Below, piece after piece: positions 1 to 8,236 of a stretch of 64,000 nt of DNA (positions are counted from its first letter, which is position 1; every line of letters begins with the position of its first letter). A program made the position numbers and the translations under genes. The DNA is taken from positions 124,001 to 188,000 of the forward strand of contig NZ_FNOH01000015.1 of NCBI RefSeq assembly GCF_900106535.1. Reading direction: 5' to 3'. The notes under the pieces are model-generated. The model made no database searches. It had not been told where the DNA came from and worked only from the letters and a program-made list of their open reading frames with translations. The stretch is from Myxococcus xanthus (lineage in GTDB: Bacteria > Myxococcota > Myxococcia > Myxococcales > Myxococcaceae).

Positions 1-123
1 GCGCAGGAGACGCGCCGCTACGCCAAGCGGCAGTTGACGTGGTTCCGGAAGGAGCCCGGGGCTGTCTTCCTGGCTCCCCCGTACGAGGCGGCGCTTCCGC
101 TCGGCGGCTGTTGCTCGCCCTGA
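1..123 (+). CDS. miaA: tRNA dimethylallyltransferase MiaA, C-terminal end (partial)
   Basis: The window opens inside a gene. Frame 1 reads 40 residues from base 1 to a TGA at 121-123. The peptide holds TRRYAKRQLTWFRKE, the well-conserved C-terminal signature of MiaA, which transfers a dimethylallyl group to A37 of tRNAs that read UNN codons. Everything upstream, including the P-loop, lies outside the window, so integrity cannot be judged. The call rests on one short but highly characteristic motif. Confidence 0.85.
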   Translation, partial: AQETRRYAKRQLTWFRKEPGAVFLAPPYEAALPLGGCCSP

Positions 124-300
124 CGGCCCAAAGGTCGGGGCGGGCGGGGGACGGAGCGGTGTCAGCGAGCGTTGTCGGCTCCAACGCGGGAGCCCATGTT
201 CGGCGATGGATGTGCCGGGTTCCTTTGTCGCCTGCCGACAGGCGGGCGAGACGCGAGGCGGCTCGGCCTCCGAAGTGCACTCGCTTCGGGAGCAGTCACC

Positions 301-918
301 ATGGCCTTCACCGATGAACGCAAACCGGAAATCCTGACCCCTGACTCGAGGCCGAGGGTGAACTCGGCGGCCTGGGGTGGCCCCTTCATCATGGGGATTT
401 TGATGGTGCTGCTGGGGATTGTCGCGCTGGGGGCCGCCTTCTTCACCAGCCTGGTGTCGGCCATCCTCTTCGGCGCGATGCTGGCCGCGGCAGGCGTCAT
501 GGAAGTCATCTCCGCCTTCCGGACGCGCAAGGAGGGCGGGCCGTTCTGGCTGTACCTGCTCAGCGGCATCCTCTCCGTCGTCGTGGGTCTGTTCATCCTT
601 GTCTACCCGGCGGCGGGACTGGGGGCCATGACCCTGCTGCTGGCGGGCTACTTCTTCGCCAGCGGGCTCTTTCACGCCGTCACCTCGGTGATGGACCGCT
701 ATCCCCGGTGGGGCTGGGACTTCTTCTACGGCGCCGTGTCCATCTTCCTGGGCATCGTCGTGATGCGGCAGTGGCCCATCTCCGCCGTCTGGCTGGTGGG
801 CACGCTGGTGGGAATCGGCATCTTCTTCCGGGGCGTGGCGCTGATGGCGGGCGCCCTCACCGTGCGCAAGGTGCTCCGCTCGGGCGGTCCGACGACGCCT
901 GCCTCCATCTCCCATTGA
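301..918 (+). CDS. HdeD/DUF308 family membrane protein
   Basis: This 205-residue protein is almost entirely hydrophobic, with about six membrane helices in the paired pattern of the HdeD/DUF308 family (G-x-L-x-x-L-x-G-I hairpins, for example ILMVLLGIVALGAAFF). HdeD proteins are inner-membrane proteins linked to acid stress in enterobacteria; their molecular role elsewhere is unknown. I chose the ATG at 301 because GGGAGC lies just upstream and the hydrophilic N-terminus plus first helix follow directly. The frame stays open back to 172, but that stretch has no family character. The gene stands alone between miaA and the bestrophin gene. Confidence 0.75.
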   Translation: MAFTDERKPEILTPDSRPRVNSAAWGGPFIMGILMVLLGIVALGAAFFTSLVSAILFGAMLAAAGVMEVISAFRTRKEGGPFWLYLLSGILSVVVGLFILVYPAAGLGAMTLLLAGYFFASGLFHAVTSVMDRYPRWGWDFFYGAVSIFLGIVVMRQWPISAVWLVGTLVGIGIFFRGVALMAGALTVRKVLRSGGPTTPASISH

Positions 919-1036
919 CGGGCAGGCGGCCAAGGGCACCAGCTCCCGTCCAGGGCGGACACATCCCACGTGTCCCCCTGGATTGGCGCTTGCCACGCCC
1001 CGCGCAGGCGCGGCAGCGTATGCGCCCTGCGACAAT

Positions 1037-1963
1037 ATGATCGACTATGACCCGCACCGTTGGTGGAGTTACTTCCATTACCTCCGCGGTTCCATGGTCC
1101 GCGAGATTGTGGCCCGGGTCCTCATCTGTGTGTTGTGGGCCGTGGGCGTCACCGCGGTTCATCACCACACCAAGCCCCTGGACATCCCGGCCACGGTGCA
1201 CACGCTGGCGGGCATCTCGCTCAGCTTGTTGCTCGTCTTCCGGACCAACGCCTCCTACGACCGCTTCTGGGAAGGCCGGAAGCTGTGGGGCGGCATCGTC
1301 AACGAGACGCGCAACCTGGCTCGTGCATCCAGCGTCTTCATGCGTCGGGACGCCGGGCTCTACGGCACGCTGGTGCGGTGGATCAGCGCCTTCCCCTATG
1401 CCGCCGCCGCGTCACTGCGAGGGGAGCGAGACCTGGGCCCCGTCGCCTCCGAGCTGCCGCGCGACGAAGCGGACGCCGTGCTGGGCAGCCAGCACGTCCC
1501 GCTCGCGGTGTCGCAGAAGATGTCCGCCGTGCTCGATGAGGGCCGGCTGCGGGGCTACTACCCCGAACACGTCCAGATGCAGCTCGACCAGAATGTCCAA
1601 CTGCTCATCGACTACATCGGCGGCTGCGAGCGCATTCACAAGACGCCCATGCCGTTCGCCTACATGATGCACCTGCGGCGAGCGCTGATGGTCTACTGCT
1701 ACACGCTGCCGTTCGCGCTGGTGGATTCGTTCGGCTGGATAACGGTGCCGGCCACGTTCGTCGTCGCCTACGTCTTCTTCGGCATCGAGGAGATTGGCGT
1801 GGAGATCGAGGACCCGTTCGGCCACGACGACAACGACCTGCCGCTGGAGCGGATCTGCGAGACGATCCACGGCAACCTCAAGGCGCTGATGCCCGGGAGC
1901 GCCGAGGCCATCCACGCCCCGGTCTCCGTGGTCGCCATTCCCGGCGGTGGTCAGGACGCGTAG
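1037..1963 (+). CDS. Bestrophin/UPF0187 family anion channel-like protein
   Basis: A 308-residue membrane protein. It begins MIDYDPHRWWSYF and carries the family's early segment with RTNASYDRFWEGRKLWG, then GIEEIGVEIEDPFGHDDND near the C-terminus. The last segment is the acidic loop that forms the calcium clasp in animal bestrophins and is widely kept in bacterial members. Bacterial bestrophins form pentameric ion channels. The frame is open from 983, but ATG 1037 places the N-terminus at the usual family position. Its last 13 bases overlap the convergent gene on the other strand. Confidence 0.85.
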   Translation: MIDYDPHRWWSYFHYLRGSMVREIVARVLICVLWAVGVTAVHHHTKPLDIPATVHTLAGISLSLLLVFRTNASYDRFWEGRKLWGGIVNETRNLARASSVFMRRDAGLYGTLVRWISAFPYAAAASLRGERDLGPVASELPRDEADAVLGSQHVPLAVSQKMSAVLDEGRLRGYYPEHVQMQLDQNVQLLIDYIGGCERIHKTPMPFAYMMHLRRALMVYCYTLPFALVDSFGWITVPATFVVAYVFFGIEEIGVEIEDPFGHDDNDLPLERICETIHGNLKALMPGSAEAIHAPVSVVAIPGGGQDA

Positions 1964-3684
1964 CGGTCCGCGGCCAGCTCGCGCGTGTCGTCCGCGGCAT
2001 GCGGCGCGGGCGCGGGCTCCAGGACGGGGACTCGGCCGGTGAGGATGCGCAGCAGCCGGTCTGGGTCCACGGGCTTGGGCAAGAAGGCCTCCGCCCCTGC
2101 GTCCAGGGCCCGCTGCCGGACATGCGGCCGGTTGAGGCCACTCATCACCAGCACGCGGGTGTTCCGGGTGAGGGGATGCTGCTTCAGGCCCTCGGCCAGC
2201 CGCAGGCCGTCCACCCAGTGCAGCACCACGTCCAGGAGGATGGCCGTGGGTGGCCGCCGGGCCACCGCGCAGAAGAGGGCCAGCTCGTCGGCGAAGGACA
2301 CCACCGTGGCTCCGGTGCTCTCGAGCAGCGCCGTGAGCGCCTCGCGTGCGTCCGGGTCGTCATCTACGACGTAGTAGAGGTCCGGCTCCAACTCCGGCAC
2401 CACCGAGGGCACCGGCTCCACCGTGGTGCGCAGCCAGGAGCCCACCAGCTCCTTGAGTCCCTCCCAGCGCGCGGCGCCCAGGAGCGCGATGGGCGAGGGT
2501 CCGCTCAGGCCCAGCACCCCGCCGCCGAAGGTGCCACCCAGCGTCCGTCGCCCCTTCGCCCTGACGAAGGCCTCCGGCGCCCGAGGCCCCGCTCGGCGCA
2601 GCCAGGTCATCGTCCGGGCTCCCGCGGCGGCGTCCTCCAGCATTTCGCCCAGGCCTTCGCGCACGTAGCGGCGCTCCAGGAGGCCCGTGTCCAGCCCGCC
2701 GTCGAGTAGCGCCACCGCCGCGCGGCTGCACGAAGCCAGTGTCTCCGACAATCCCACCTGGAGCGGGTGGCCGAAGGCCGCGGGCCCGACCGCGATCTGC
2801 CCCGGCGCGACCAGCGTCCGGCCCGGTCCGTAGGGCAGGCGGGTGGTCTCCAGGGCCGCCAGCTCGAAGCCTTCCTCCACCAGGCCGTCACGCGCGGCCA
2901 TCATCAGCACCTGGCACAGGTCCGCGGGCGTCACCGCCGGCCCGAAGGCCAGCGCGTACACCGAGTTGGCGCCAGGCAGCAGGAACAGGCCATCGACCGC
3001 TGGCAGGGGCGCAATCCACAGCCGGGCCACCGGAGCCAGTTCCAGCCGAGGCGAAGCGTGGCGCAGGCGGGCCTGCACCGCCGGGATGGTGGGGGCGGGG
3101 CGGAAGCCCTTGAAGAAGGCGTCTCCCATCAGCGGCCCGGCGCCCGAGGCCAGCGCCACCGCATGAAAGCGATCGCCACTTCCCTGGGCGCGTACCACCA
3201 ACGAACCCGCGCCGCGCACCGCGGCGGGCGCATCCGGCGCGGGGGCCTGTCGCTCCACGCGCTCGACGTGGCGGGGAAGGAAGCGAGCGCCCTGGGCGCT
3301 GGCCGCGGTGGCGAGCACATCCCGCACCTGCTCGAGGCCGCCCAACCCCTGGGGCCAGCCGTCCACCACCCAGAGTCCACCGGGCGTGGAGGACAGCAGC
3401 TCGCGCCGGCCCTCGGCGATGATCTCAACACCGCGCAGCTCATGGGCACGCCATTCGGAGGGGATGCGGCAGCCCAGCGCGGCCAGGCGTGAGCGGCACT
3501 CCGGCGTCAGCACCGCCGGCGGTGCGGTGCGCTCCTGTGTTCCTCCGGAGTAGACGCGCACGTCCAGCGCCAGCCCGCGAGCCCTCCCGTTGAAAAGGAG
3601 TGAGGCGGCAAGCCCCGCTCCGGCAATGCCGCCTCCCACCACCGCCACCCTCGAACCCGTCGCCAGTCTGTTCCCCAGCATCAT
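1951..3684 (-). CDS. FAD-dependent oxidoreductase fused to a C-terminal response-regulator receiver domain
   Basis: The protein has 577 residues. Residues 10-40 hold a Rossmann dinucleotide-binding motif (VAVVGGGIAGAGLAASLL), followed by roughly 400 residues resembling flavoprotein monooxygenases or reductases of the geranylgeranyl-reductase type. From residue 437 there is a complete CheY-like receiver: acidic cluster VVDDDPDA, phospho-acceptor Asp485 (AILLDVV) and conserved Lys537 (FLPKP). The receiver keeps all phosphorylation residues, so it is probably active. It is 48 bases downstream of the receiver-GGDEF gene and probably in one operon with it. GAGG about 10 bases before the ATG supports the start. 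The substrate of the flavin domain cannot be told. The fusion of a redox enzyme to a receiver is unusual. Confidence 0.75.
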   Translation of the reverse strand: MMLGNRLATGSRVAVVGGGIAGAGLAASLLFNGRARGLALDVRVYSGGTQERTAPPAVLTPECRSRLAALGCRIPSEWRAHELRGVEIIAEGRRELLSSTPGGLWVVDGWPQGLGGLEQVRDVLATAASAQGARFLPRHVERVERQAPAPDAPAAVRGAGSLVVRAQGSGDRFHAVALASGAGPLMGDAFFKGFRPAPTIPAVQARLRHASPRLELAPVARLWIAPLPAVDGLFLLPGANSVYALAFGPAVTPADLCQVLMMAARDGLVEEGFELAALETTRLPYGPGRTLVAPGQIAVGPAAFGHPLQVGLSETLASCSRAAVALLDGGLDTGLLERRYVREGLGEMLEDAAAGARTMTWLRRAGPRAPEAFVRAKGRRTLGGTFGGGVLGLSGPSPIALLGAARWEGLKELVGSWLRTTVEPVPSVVPELEPDLYYVVDDDPDAREALTALLESTGATVVSFADELALFCAVARRPPTAILLDVVLHWVDGLRLAEGLKQHPLTRNTRVLVMSGLNRPHVRQRALDAGAEAFLPKPVDPDRLLRILTGRVPVLEPAPAPHAADDTRELAADRYAS

Positions 3685-3732
3685 CCGCGCCCTCGCTGCT
3701 GCCCCGCCGTTGCCTGCCTCACCTCGCCCCGT

Positions 3733-4689
3733 TCAGTGCCGCTGCGCCGGAGGCGAATTCGCGGGCCGGCCGAACACGACGACCCGATCCCGCCCCTCGC
3801 GCTTTGCCTCGTAGAGGGCCGCGTCCGCCGCCTTCATCAGCGACTCGGTGTCCTCGCGAGGCCCTTCGAAGGTATGGTCGGCGATGCCCACGCTCACGCT
3901 CAGTCCGAAGGGAGCGGGGCGGCCGTCGCTCTTCTGGACGCCGACGGCGCGCAGCCCGGTGCGGATGCGCTCGGCGAAGACGGCTGCTTCCAACGCCGTC
4001 TGGTGCGGCAGCAGCGCGACGAACTCGTCTCCACCGAAGCGGGCCGCGAAGTCCGACTCACGCAGCTCGTGCTTCAACTGGGTGGCCAGCGCGAGAATCG
4101 CCCGGTTGCCCACGTCATGGCCCATGCCGTCGTTGATGGCCTTGAGGTGGTCCAGGTCGATGATGACGACGCTCAGCGGGTACTGGTAGCGCTGGGCCCG
4201 GCGGAACTCTTCTTCCATCCGGATGCTCAGCGCACGGAAGTTGGCGAGCCCCGTGAGGCCGTCCGTCTGCGCGAGGATCTGCAGTCGGCGCTGCTGCTCG
4301 CTCTGGCGCAGCGCCCGGTCGATACGGGCCAGCAACTCCCGCGCGCTGGCCGGCTTGTGGATGAAGTCCACGGCGCCCATCTCCAGGCAGCGCTCCAGCG
4401 TGGCCTCGTCCGCGTCGCCCGTCAGGAAGATGACGGGCACGGCTTCCGTGCACGACTCGCGCTGGAGCAACTCGAGCACCGCGAGCCCGTCTCCGCTGGG
4501 AAGGAACCTGTCCAGGAGGATGAGGTCCGGGTGGTGCTCCCGCGCCAGCTCCAGCCCCTCATTCGAATCCGGAGCGGCGAGCACGTCGAAGCGTACGGAG
4601 AGCAGGTCTACGAGGCTCTCGCGGACCTGTGCGTCATCCTCGATGATGAGCAGAAGGGACCGCTCGGAGGTCCGGCCGCGCCGTTCCAT
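3733..4689 (-). CDS. Response regulator with GGDEF output domain (diguanylate cyclase)
   Basis: This 318-residue protein begins with a receiver domain (EDD at 17-19, phospho-acceptor Asp60 in LILLD, Lys112 in IHKP). A GGDEF domain follows, with intact RFGGDEF at 217-223 and an RxxD inhibitory site (RESD, 210-213) five residues before GGDEF. It is therefore expected to make cyclic di-GMP under phosphorylation control with product feedback. The frame is open upstream to 4908, but the ATG at 4689 has GGAG at good spacing and starts just before the receiver. No cognate kinase lies next to it. It is first of a two-gene minus-strand unit with the flavoprotein-receiver gene. Confidence 0.9.
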   Translation of the reverse strand: MERRGRTSERSLLLIIEDDAQVRESLVDLLSVRFDVLAAPDSNEGLELAREHHPDLILLDRFLPSGDGLAVLELLQRESCTEAVPVIFLTGDADEATLERCLEMGAVDFIHKPASARELLARIDRALRQSEQQRRLQILAQTDGLTGLANFRALSIRMEEEFRRAQRYQYPLSVVIIDLDHLKAINDGMGHDVGNRAILALATQLKHELRESDFAARFGGDEFVALLPHQTALEAAVFAERIRTGLRAVGVQKSDGRPAPFGLSVSVGIADHTFEGPREDTESLMKAADAALYEAKREGRDRVVVFGRPANSPPAQRH

Positions 4690-4904
4690 GCACCACTCCG
4701 CTTCATTCGGCTGCTGCGAAATGGCAGGCCGAAAGTCTCGGGTGCCACGCCCTTCCGTGTGCTCCCAACGCCCCTGCGCCCCACGCGCACCCGCCGCCGC
4801 CCGGTCCTGCAAGCACACCCCAACGCCCACAACCTTCACCCGAGACCTCCGGCTGCCAAGCCTGTCAGGCTCCGCGAGACGAGGCCTTTCCCCGTCATCC
4901 GTGA

Positions 4905-4930
4905 GCATGGTGCGGGAGCAAGCACCATGC
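4905..4930. repeat. Perfect 9-bp inverted repeat (hairpin)
   Basis: GCATGGTGC (4905-4913) and GCACCATGC (4922-4930) are exact reverse complements around an 8-base loop. It lies 216 bases upstream of the GGDEF start in the gap between two minus-strand genes. No T-run follows on the minus strand, so it is either a terminator without a U-tract or an operator. Confidence 0.4.
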
Positions 4931-4988
4931 CCCGCGGTGGGGGAGGGCAGTCAGAGTGTTTCCGGGCGGTTGCACACCCTCTGCGTCG

Positions 4989-5003
4989 CCCTGTTGTACA
5001 GGG
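4989..5003. promoter_or_regulatory. Operator-like dyad CCCTGT-TGT-ACAGGG
   Basis: A perfect 6-bp dyad with a 3-base spacer lies in the gap between the two minus-strand genes at 4689 and 5089. Its size suits a dimeric repressor site. No regulator can be assigned; this is a pattern observation only. Confidence 0.25.
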
Positions 5004-5088
5004 TCGGAAGACGTTGCAGCGCGCTGAGGGGCAAACCGGTAGATATTCCCGTGCGCGGGCGGACGCTCGGTGGCCGCGCGACGGGTCG

Positions 5089-5832
5089 CTAGCGTCGGGT
5101 GCTGAACTGCATGCGGCGGCCGCCCATGGGGGGCATGACCGGCGGCGGAGCCTCGAGCCCGAACTGCCACCACGTGGGCTCGTACGGCTTCATCTTCAGG
5201 CGCTTGTCGTTCTGGAGCTGGGCGAGGCTGCCCTTGAGCTTCTCGTCCTTGGGGTTCTGCTCTACGCCCCGGGCGAGCACGCGCAGCGCGCCGTCCTTGT
5301 CCTTGTTCTGCATCAGGCACCAGGCATAGGCCGCCCAGACAATGGACTCCTTCTTGCCGCTCTTCGTGGCGGACTCGAACGCCTTCTTCATGGCGTCGAA
5401 GTCCTTACGCTGGAAGTACAGGGCGCCTTCCATGGCCTTGGCCATGTAGTTGCGGCCGCTGCCCTTCTCGAAGGCGGCCTTGGCGCCCTCATGGTCCTTC
5501 ACCATGTACTTCAGCATGCCGATCTGGGAGTGGAGCTCCGGACCGACCAGGAACTGCCACTTGTCGTAGACGAGCCCCTGCTCCAGCGTCTTCACCGCCC
5601 GGTCCACCCGCGACTGGGCGTCCTTCTGGCTGGTGGGCTGGGACTGGAGGTCCTTCTGGACCACCGTCATCAGCGACTGCACGCGGCTGGCCACCCGGCG
5701 AGCGAGCACGATGTAGGTGCCGACGAGGGCCAGGATTCCGGGGACGAGCCCCGCCCAGATGGAGAAGCCGGCCACCTTCACCAGGAGCGCGACGGCGATT
5801 CCCACACCGAGGGAGATGAGAAGGTTGTACAT
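5089..5832 (-). CDS. Membrane-anchored TPR-like hypothetical protein
   Basis: A 247-residue protein. Two hydrophobic segments lie in the first 45 residues (LLISLGVGIAVALLVKVAG and IWAGLVPGILALVGTYIVLA). A mostly helical cytoplasmic part follows, with tetratricopeptide-like spacing of small and aromatic residues (ALYFQRKDFDAMKKAFESA; AAYAWCLMQNKDKDGALRVL). The C-terminus is rich in Met and Pro (PPPVMPPMGGRRMQF). It probably scaffolds other proteins at the inner membrane, but no function can be named. It is transcribed away from the tRNA-Leu gene. Confidence 0.6.
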   Translation of the reverse strand: MYNLLISLGVGIAVALLVKVAGFSIWAGLVPGILALVGTYIVLARRVASRVQSLMTVVQKDLQSQPTSQKDAQSRVDRAVKTLEQGLVYDKWQFLVGPELHSQIGMLKYMVKDHEGAKAAFEKGSGRNYMAKAMEGALYFQRKDFDAMKKAFESATKSGKKESIVWAAYAWCLMQNKDKDGALRVLARGVEQNPKDEKLKGSLAQLQNDKRLKMKPYEPTWWQFGLEAPPPVMPPMGGRRMQFSTRR

Positions 5833-5928
5833 GGGGGGCCCCTCTTAGCGATGTGCGTGGAGCACCGCAATCTTCGGATGCACTTGGTTTCAAGTCGCGG
5901 TATACGTCTGCTCGTCGCGACAGCAGGG

Positions 5929-6014
5929 GGCCCTCTGTCGAAATTGGTAGACGAGGCGGACTCAAAATCCGCTGCGGCTGACCCCGCGTCCCGGTTCGAG
6001 TCCGGGGAGGGCCA
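5929..6014 (+). tRNA. tRNA-Leu (anticodon CAA)
   Basis: An 86-nt class II tRNA. The acceptor stem is GGCCCTC/GAGGGCC with discriminator A. The anticodon stem is GCGGA/TCCGC around loop CTCAAAA, giving anticodon CAA (codon UUG). It has a variable arm with TGCGG...CCGCG pairing and a TTCGAGTC T-loop. CCA is not encoded. A possible -10 element TATACG lies at 5901-5906. Confidence 0.95.
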
Positions 6015-6116
6015 TCATCCGAAGGGCAGGACCGGCGAGGTGGTCTTCCGCTGGAAGCGCCCGGTCCTGGTAAAGGACAGGCTCCAGCAGGTAGGGGCGG
6101 CGGAGGTCCCCCGTTA

Positions 6117-6791
6117 ATGAGGGTGTTGCTGGTCGAGGATGACGCGAGCCTGCGGGAAGGCATGGGCGAGCTCATCTCAGAGCTCGCGCAGGTCCACGCG
6201 GTCAGCACCGGGGAGGAAGCGGTCGAGGCCCTCGAGGCCGGGCGCTTCGTCCTGGTCATCAGTGATCTGCGCATCTCCGGAGGTGAGCTGGGCGGCCGGA
6301 CGGTCGTCGAGGCCGCCCGGAAGCGTCATCAGGCGGTGGCCATTGTCAGCGCCGCGACGCCGGACGAGGTGATCCAGGCCGTCCAGCCGCAGGTGGCGGA
6401 CGCCATGCTCCTCAAGCCGTTCCAGATCGACGACATCTACGCCCTGGTGGAGCGCTTCATCGCGCTGCGTCAGGACGTGGAGCAACTGGCCACCCAGGGG
6501 CAGCGGCCTGCCGCGAGCGTCTGGTCGCCGCGGGGCGCCCACGTTCAGATCGCGCGGGAAGACGCGTTGAGGGCAATGTGGGTGTCCGTGACGGCCGGCG
6601 GCGACTTCGGCTGGACGTTCCACCCGACGCCCTCGGGCGTGGGGGTTCAGGTGGTCGAAGGTGTCCTCGAAGTGGATGACGTGTCGTACTCGGCGCCCGG
6701 ATATTTCTTCCTGGGGGCCGGGCAGGCGCCTCGGATGCGCAGCCCGGAGGGCTGCCTGGTCGTGGCAGTGGGACTGAAAGGGCAGGGCTGA
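6117..6791 (+). CDS. Response-regulator receiver fused to a cupin-like domain
   Basis: A 224-residue protein. The N-terminal receiver has VEDD at 6-9, phospho-acceptor Asp in LVISDLR and LLKPF. From about residue 140 the C-terminal part has the short beta-strand and Gly pattern of a cupin or ChrR-like fold (GWTFHPTPSGVGVQVVEGVL, then YFFLGAGQAPRMRSPEGC). This is not a DNA-binding output. The RBS GGAGG sits before the ATG, and the stop is 6 bases before rsmB, so the two are probably co-transcribed. The cupin call rests on pattern only. Confidence 0.6.
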   Translation: MRVLLVEDDASLREGMGELISELAQVHAVSTGEEAVEALEAGRFVLVISDLRISGGELGGRTVVEAARKRHQAVAIVSAATPDEVIQAVQPQVADAMLLKPFQIDDIYALVERFIALRQDVEQLATQGQRPAASVWSPRGAHVQIAREDALRAMWVSVTAGGDFGWTFHPTPSGVGVQVVEGVLEVDDVSYSAPGYFFLGAGQAPRMRSPEGCLVVAVGLKGQG

Positions 6792-6797
6792 GGCAAC

Positions 6798-8180
6798 GTG
6801 GATTCCGTCTGGCCGGTAACGCCCGTAGACCCGGACCGCCTGGGTCGTCCTTCCCGTCGTGGTGCGACGGCGGCACTCGAAGCGCACATCGCGGTGCTTC
6901 GCGGCGAGCCTTTGAAGGCCGCGCTTGCCAACGCCTTGCGAGAGGCCAATGGCCTGGGCGGCCAGGAGCGGCGCTTCGCCGCCATGGCCGTGCGCGAGCT
7001 GTCCCGGCACCAGCGCTTGTTGGACCTGGCGGCCCGGTTGCTGGGCCACACCATGGGTAAGGTGGGGTTGACGGAGGACCAGGCGCTGGTGCGCTACGCC
7101 CTCTGGCGCCGCATCTTCTGTGGTGAGGGCTGGGCCCGCATCGGTCCCGAGGTCCGCTTGCCGGGGCCCGTGCGTCCGCGCACCATCAAGGACGATCTGC
7201 TCCAGCGCGTGGTGGAACAGCCGCTGCCGGAGGCGCCGCTCCCGGAGTCCCAGACGGAGCGGCTGGCCATTCGCTACTCGTTCCCCAACTGGTTGGTGCA
7301 GCGCCTGGCCCAGGTGTACCCGGAGGATGTGCTGGAAGGGCTGCTGGCGTCGCTCGATGAGGAGCCGTCGCTGCACTTCCGCGTGCGGCCCCCGGGGACC
7401 CGGGACGCGGTGCTGGCGGCGCTGAAGGAAGAGGGCGTCAACGCCGAACCGGTGGCCGCGGCGCCGGATGCTGTGCGGGTGACGGACTCCAGCCACCGCG
7501 TCTTCGAGACTCGGATGATGAAGTCCGGCCGGCTCCAGGTGCAGGACGTGGGCAGCCAGCTCATCTCCGAGCTGTGCCGTCCCCGGGAGGGCTCGCTGGA
7601 GGGCTTCACCGTGGCGGACGTGTGCGCCGGCGCGGGCGGCAAGACGCTGGCGTTGGCGGACTTCGTCGGGCCCCAGGGCAGGGTGCTGGCTGGGGACCGT
7701 TCGCGGCGTCGGCTGGCTGAGGCGCGCGAGCGCGTGCGCCACTTCTCTCTCCGGCAGGTCGCCTTTCCGCATCCGCTTCCGCTGTCCGACGCGGACGTCC
7801 TTCTGATCGATGCGCCGTGCAGCGGCACGGGTTCCCTGGCGCGCGAGCCGGATCAGAAGTGGAAGCTCACCGCTCAGGAAATCGCCAAGTACCAGGCCAC
7901 GCAGTCAGAGTTGCTGGATGAGGTGTCACGCCAGGCGAAGCCGGGGGCACTCATCGTCTATGCGACCTGCTCGGTGATGCCGGAGGAGGACGAGGCGGTG
8001 GTGGAGGCCTTCCTCGCGAAGCATCCGGACTTCACGCTGGAGCCGGTCGAGGACGTACTCGGCGCGGAGCGGGCGGCGCTCGCCGCGCAGGGGCCCTATC
8101 TGAAGGCGTTGCCTCCCAAGGTTCCCGGGGGAGGATTCTTCGCGGCCCGGCTGCGGAGGACAGGGGCGGGGCCGGGTTGA
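6798..8180 (+). CDS. rsmB: 16S rRNA (cytosine-C5) methyltransferase, RsmB/NOL1-NOP2-Sun family
   Basis: The protein has 460 residues and a GTG start. The first ~150 residues resemble the NusB-like helical domain of RsmB. The C-terminal SAM methyltransferase has motif I DVCAGAGGKTLALADF, motif IV IDAPCSGTGSLAREPD and motif VI VYATCSVMPEEDE. Both catalytic cysteines (PC and TC) are present. RsmB methylates C967 of 16S rRNA in E. coli. The exact target here is inferred from domain order; a related RsmF-type specificity cannot be excluded. Confidence 0.85.
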   Translation: MDSVWPVTPVDPDRLGRPSRRGATAALEAHIAVLRGEPLKAALANALREANGLGGQERRFAAMAVRELSRHQRLLDLAARLLGHTMGKVGLTEDQALVRYALWRRIFCGEGWARIGPEVRLPGPVRPRTIKDDLLQRVVEQPLPEAPLPESQTERLAIRYSFPNWLVQRLAQVYPEDVLEGLLASLDEEPSLHFRVRPPGTRDAVLAALKEEGVNAEPVAAAPDAVRVTDSSHRVFETRMMKSGRLQVQDVGSQLISELCRPREGSLEGFTVADVCAGAGGKTLALADFVGPQGRVLAGDRSRRRLAEARERVRHFSLRQVAFPHPLPLSDADVLLIDAPCSGTGSLAREPDQKWKLTAQEIAKYQATQSELLDEVSRQAKPGALIVYATCSVMPEEDEAVVEAFLAKHPDFTLEPVEDVLGAERAALAAQGPYLKALPPKVPGGGFFAARLRRTGAGPG

Positions 8181-8236
8181 CAGGCTCCGAGAACGCACGC
8201 TACGCAATCGTTGATTTCTCAAGGAGTGTGACTGAC

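Noticed and set aside
172..300. Upstream start for the HdeD-like protein
   Set aside because: The added 43 residues are Arg/Gly-rich without family similarity, and ATG 301 has its own ribosome-binding site.
5929..6014. Integration site for a mobile element at tRNA-Leu
   Set aside because: No integrase, no direct repeat of the tRNA 3' end and no change of gene character on either side.
3736..6117. 793-codon plus-strand open frame
   Set aside because: It runs antisense through the GGDEF and membrane-protein genes and straight through tRNA-Leu. Its composition is that of a shadow frame.
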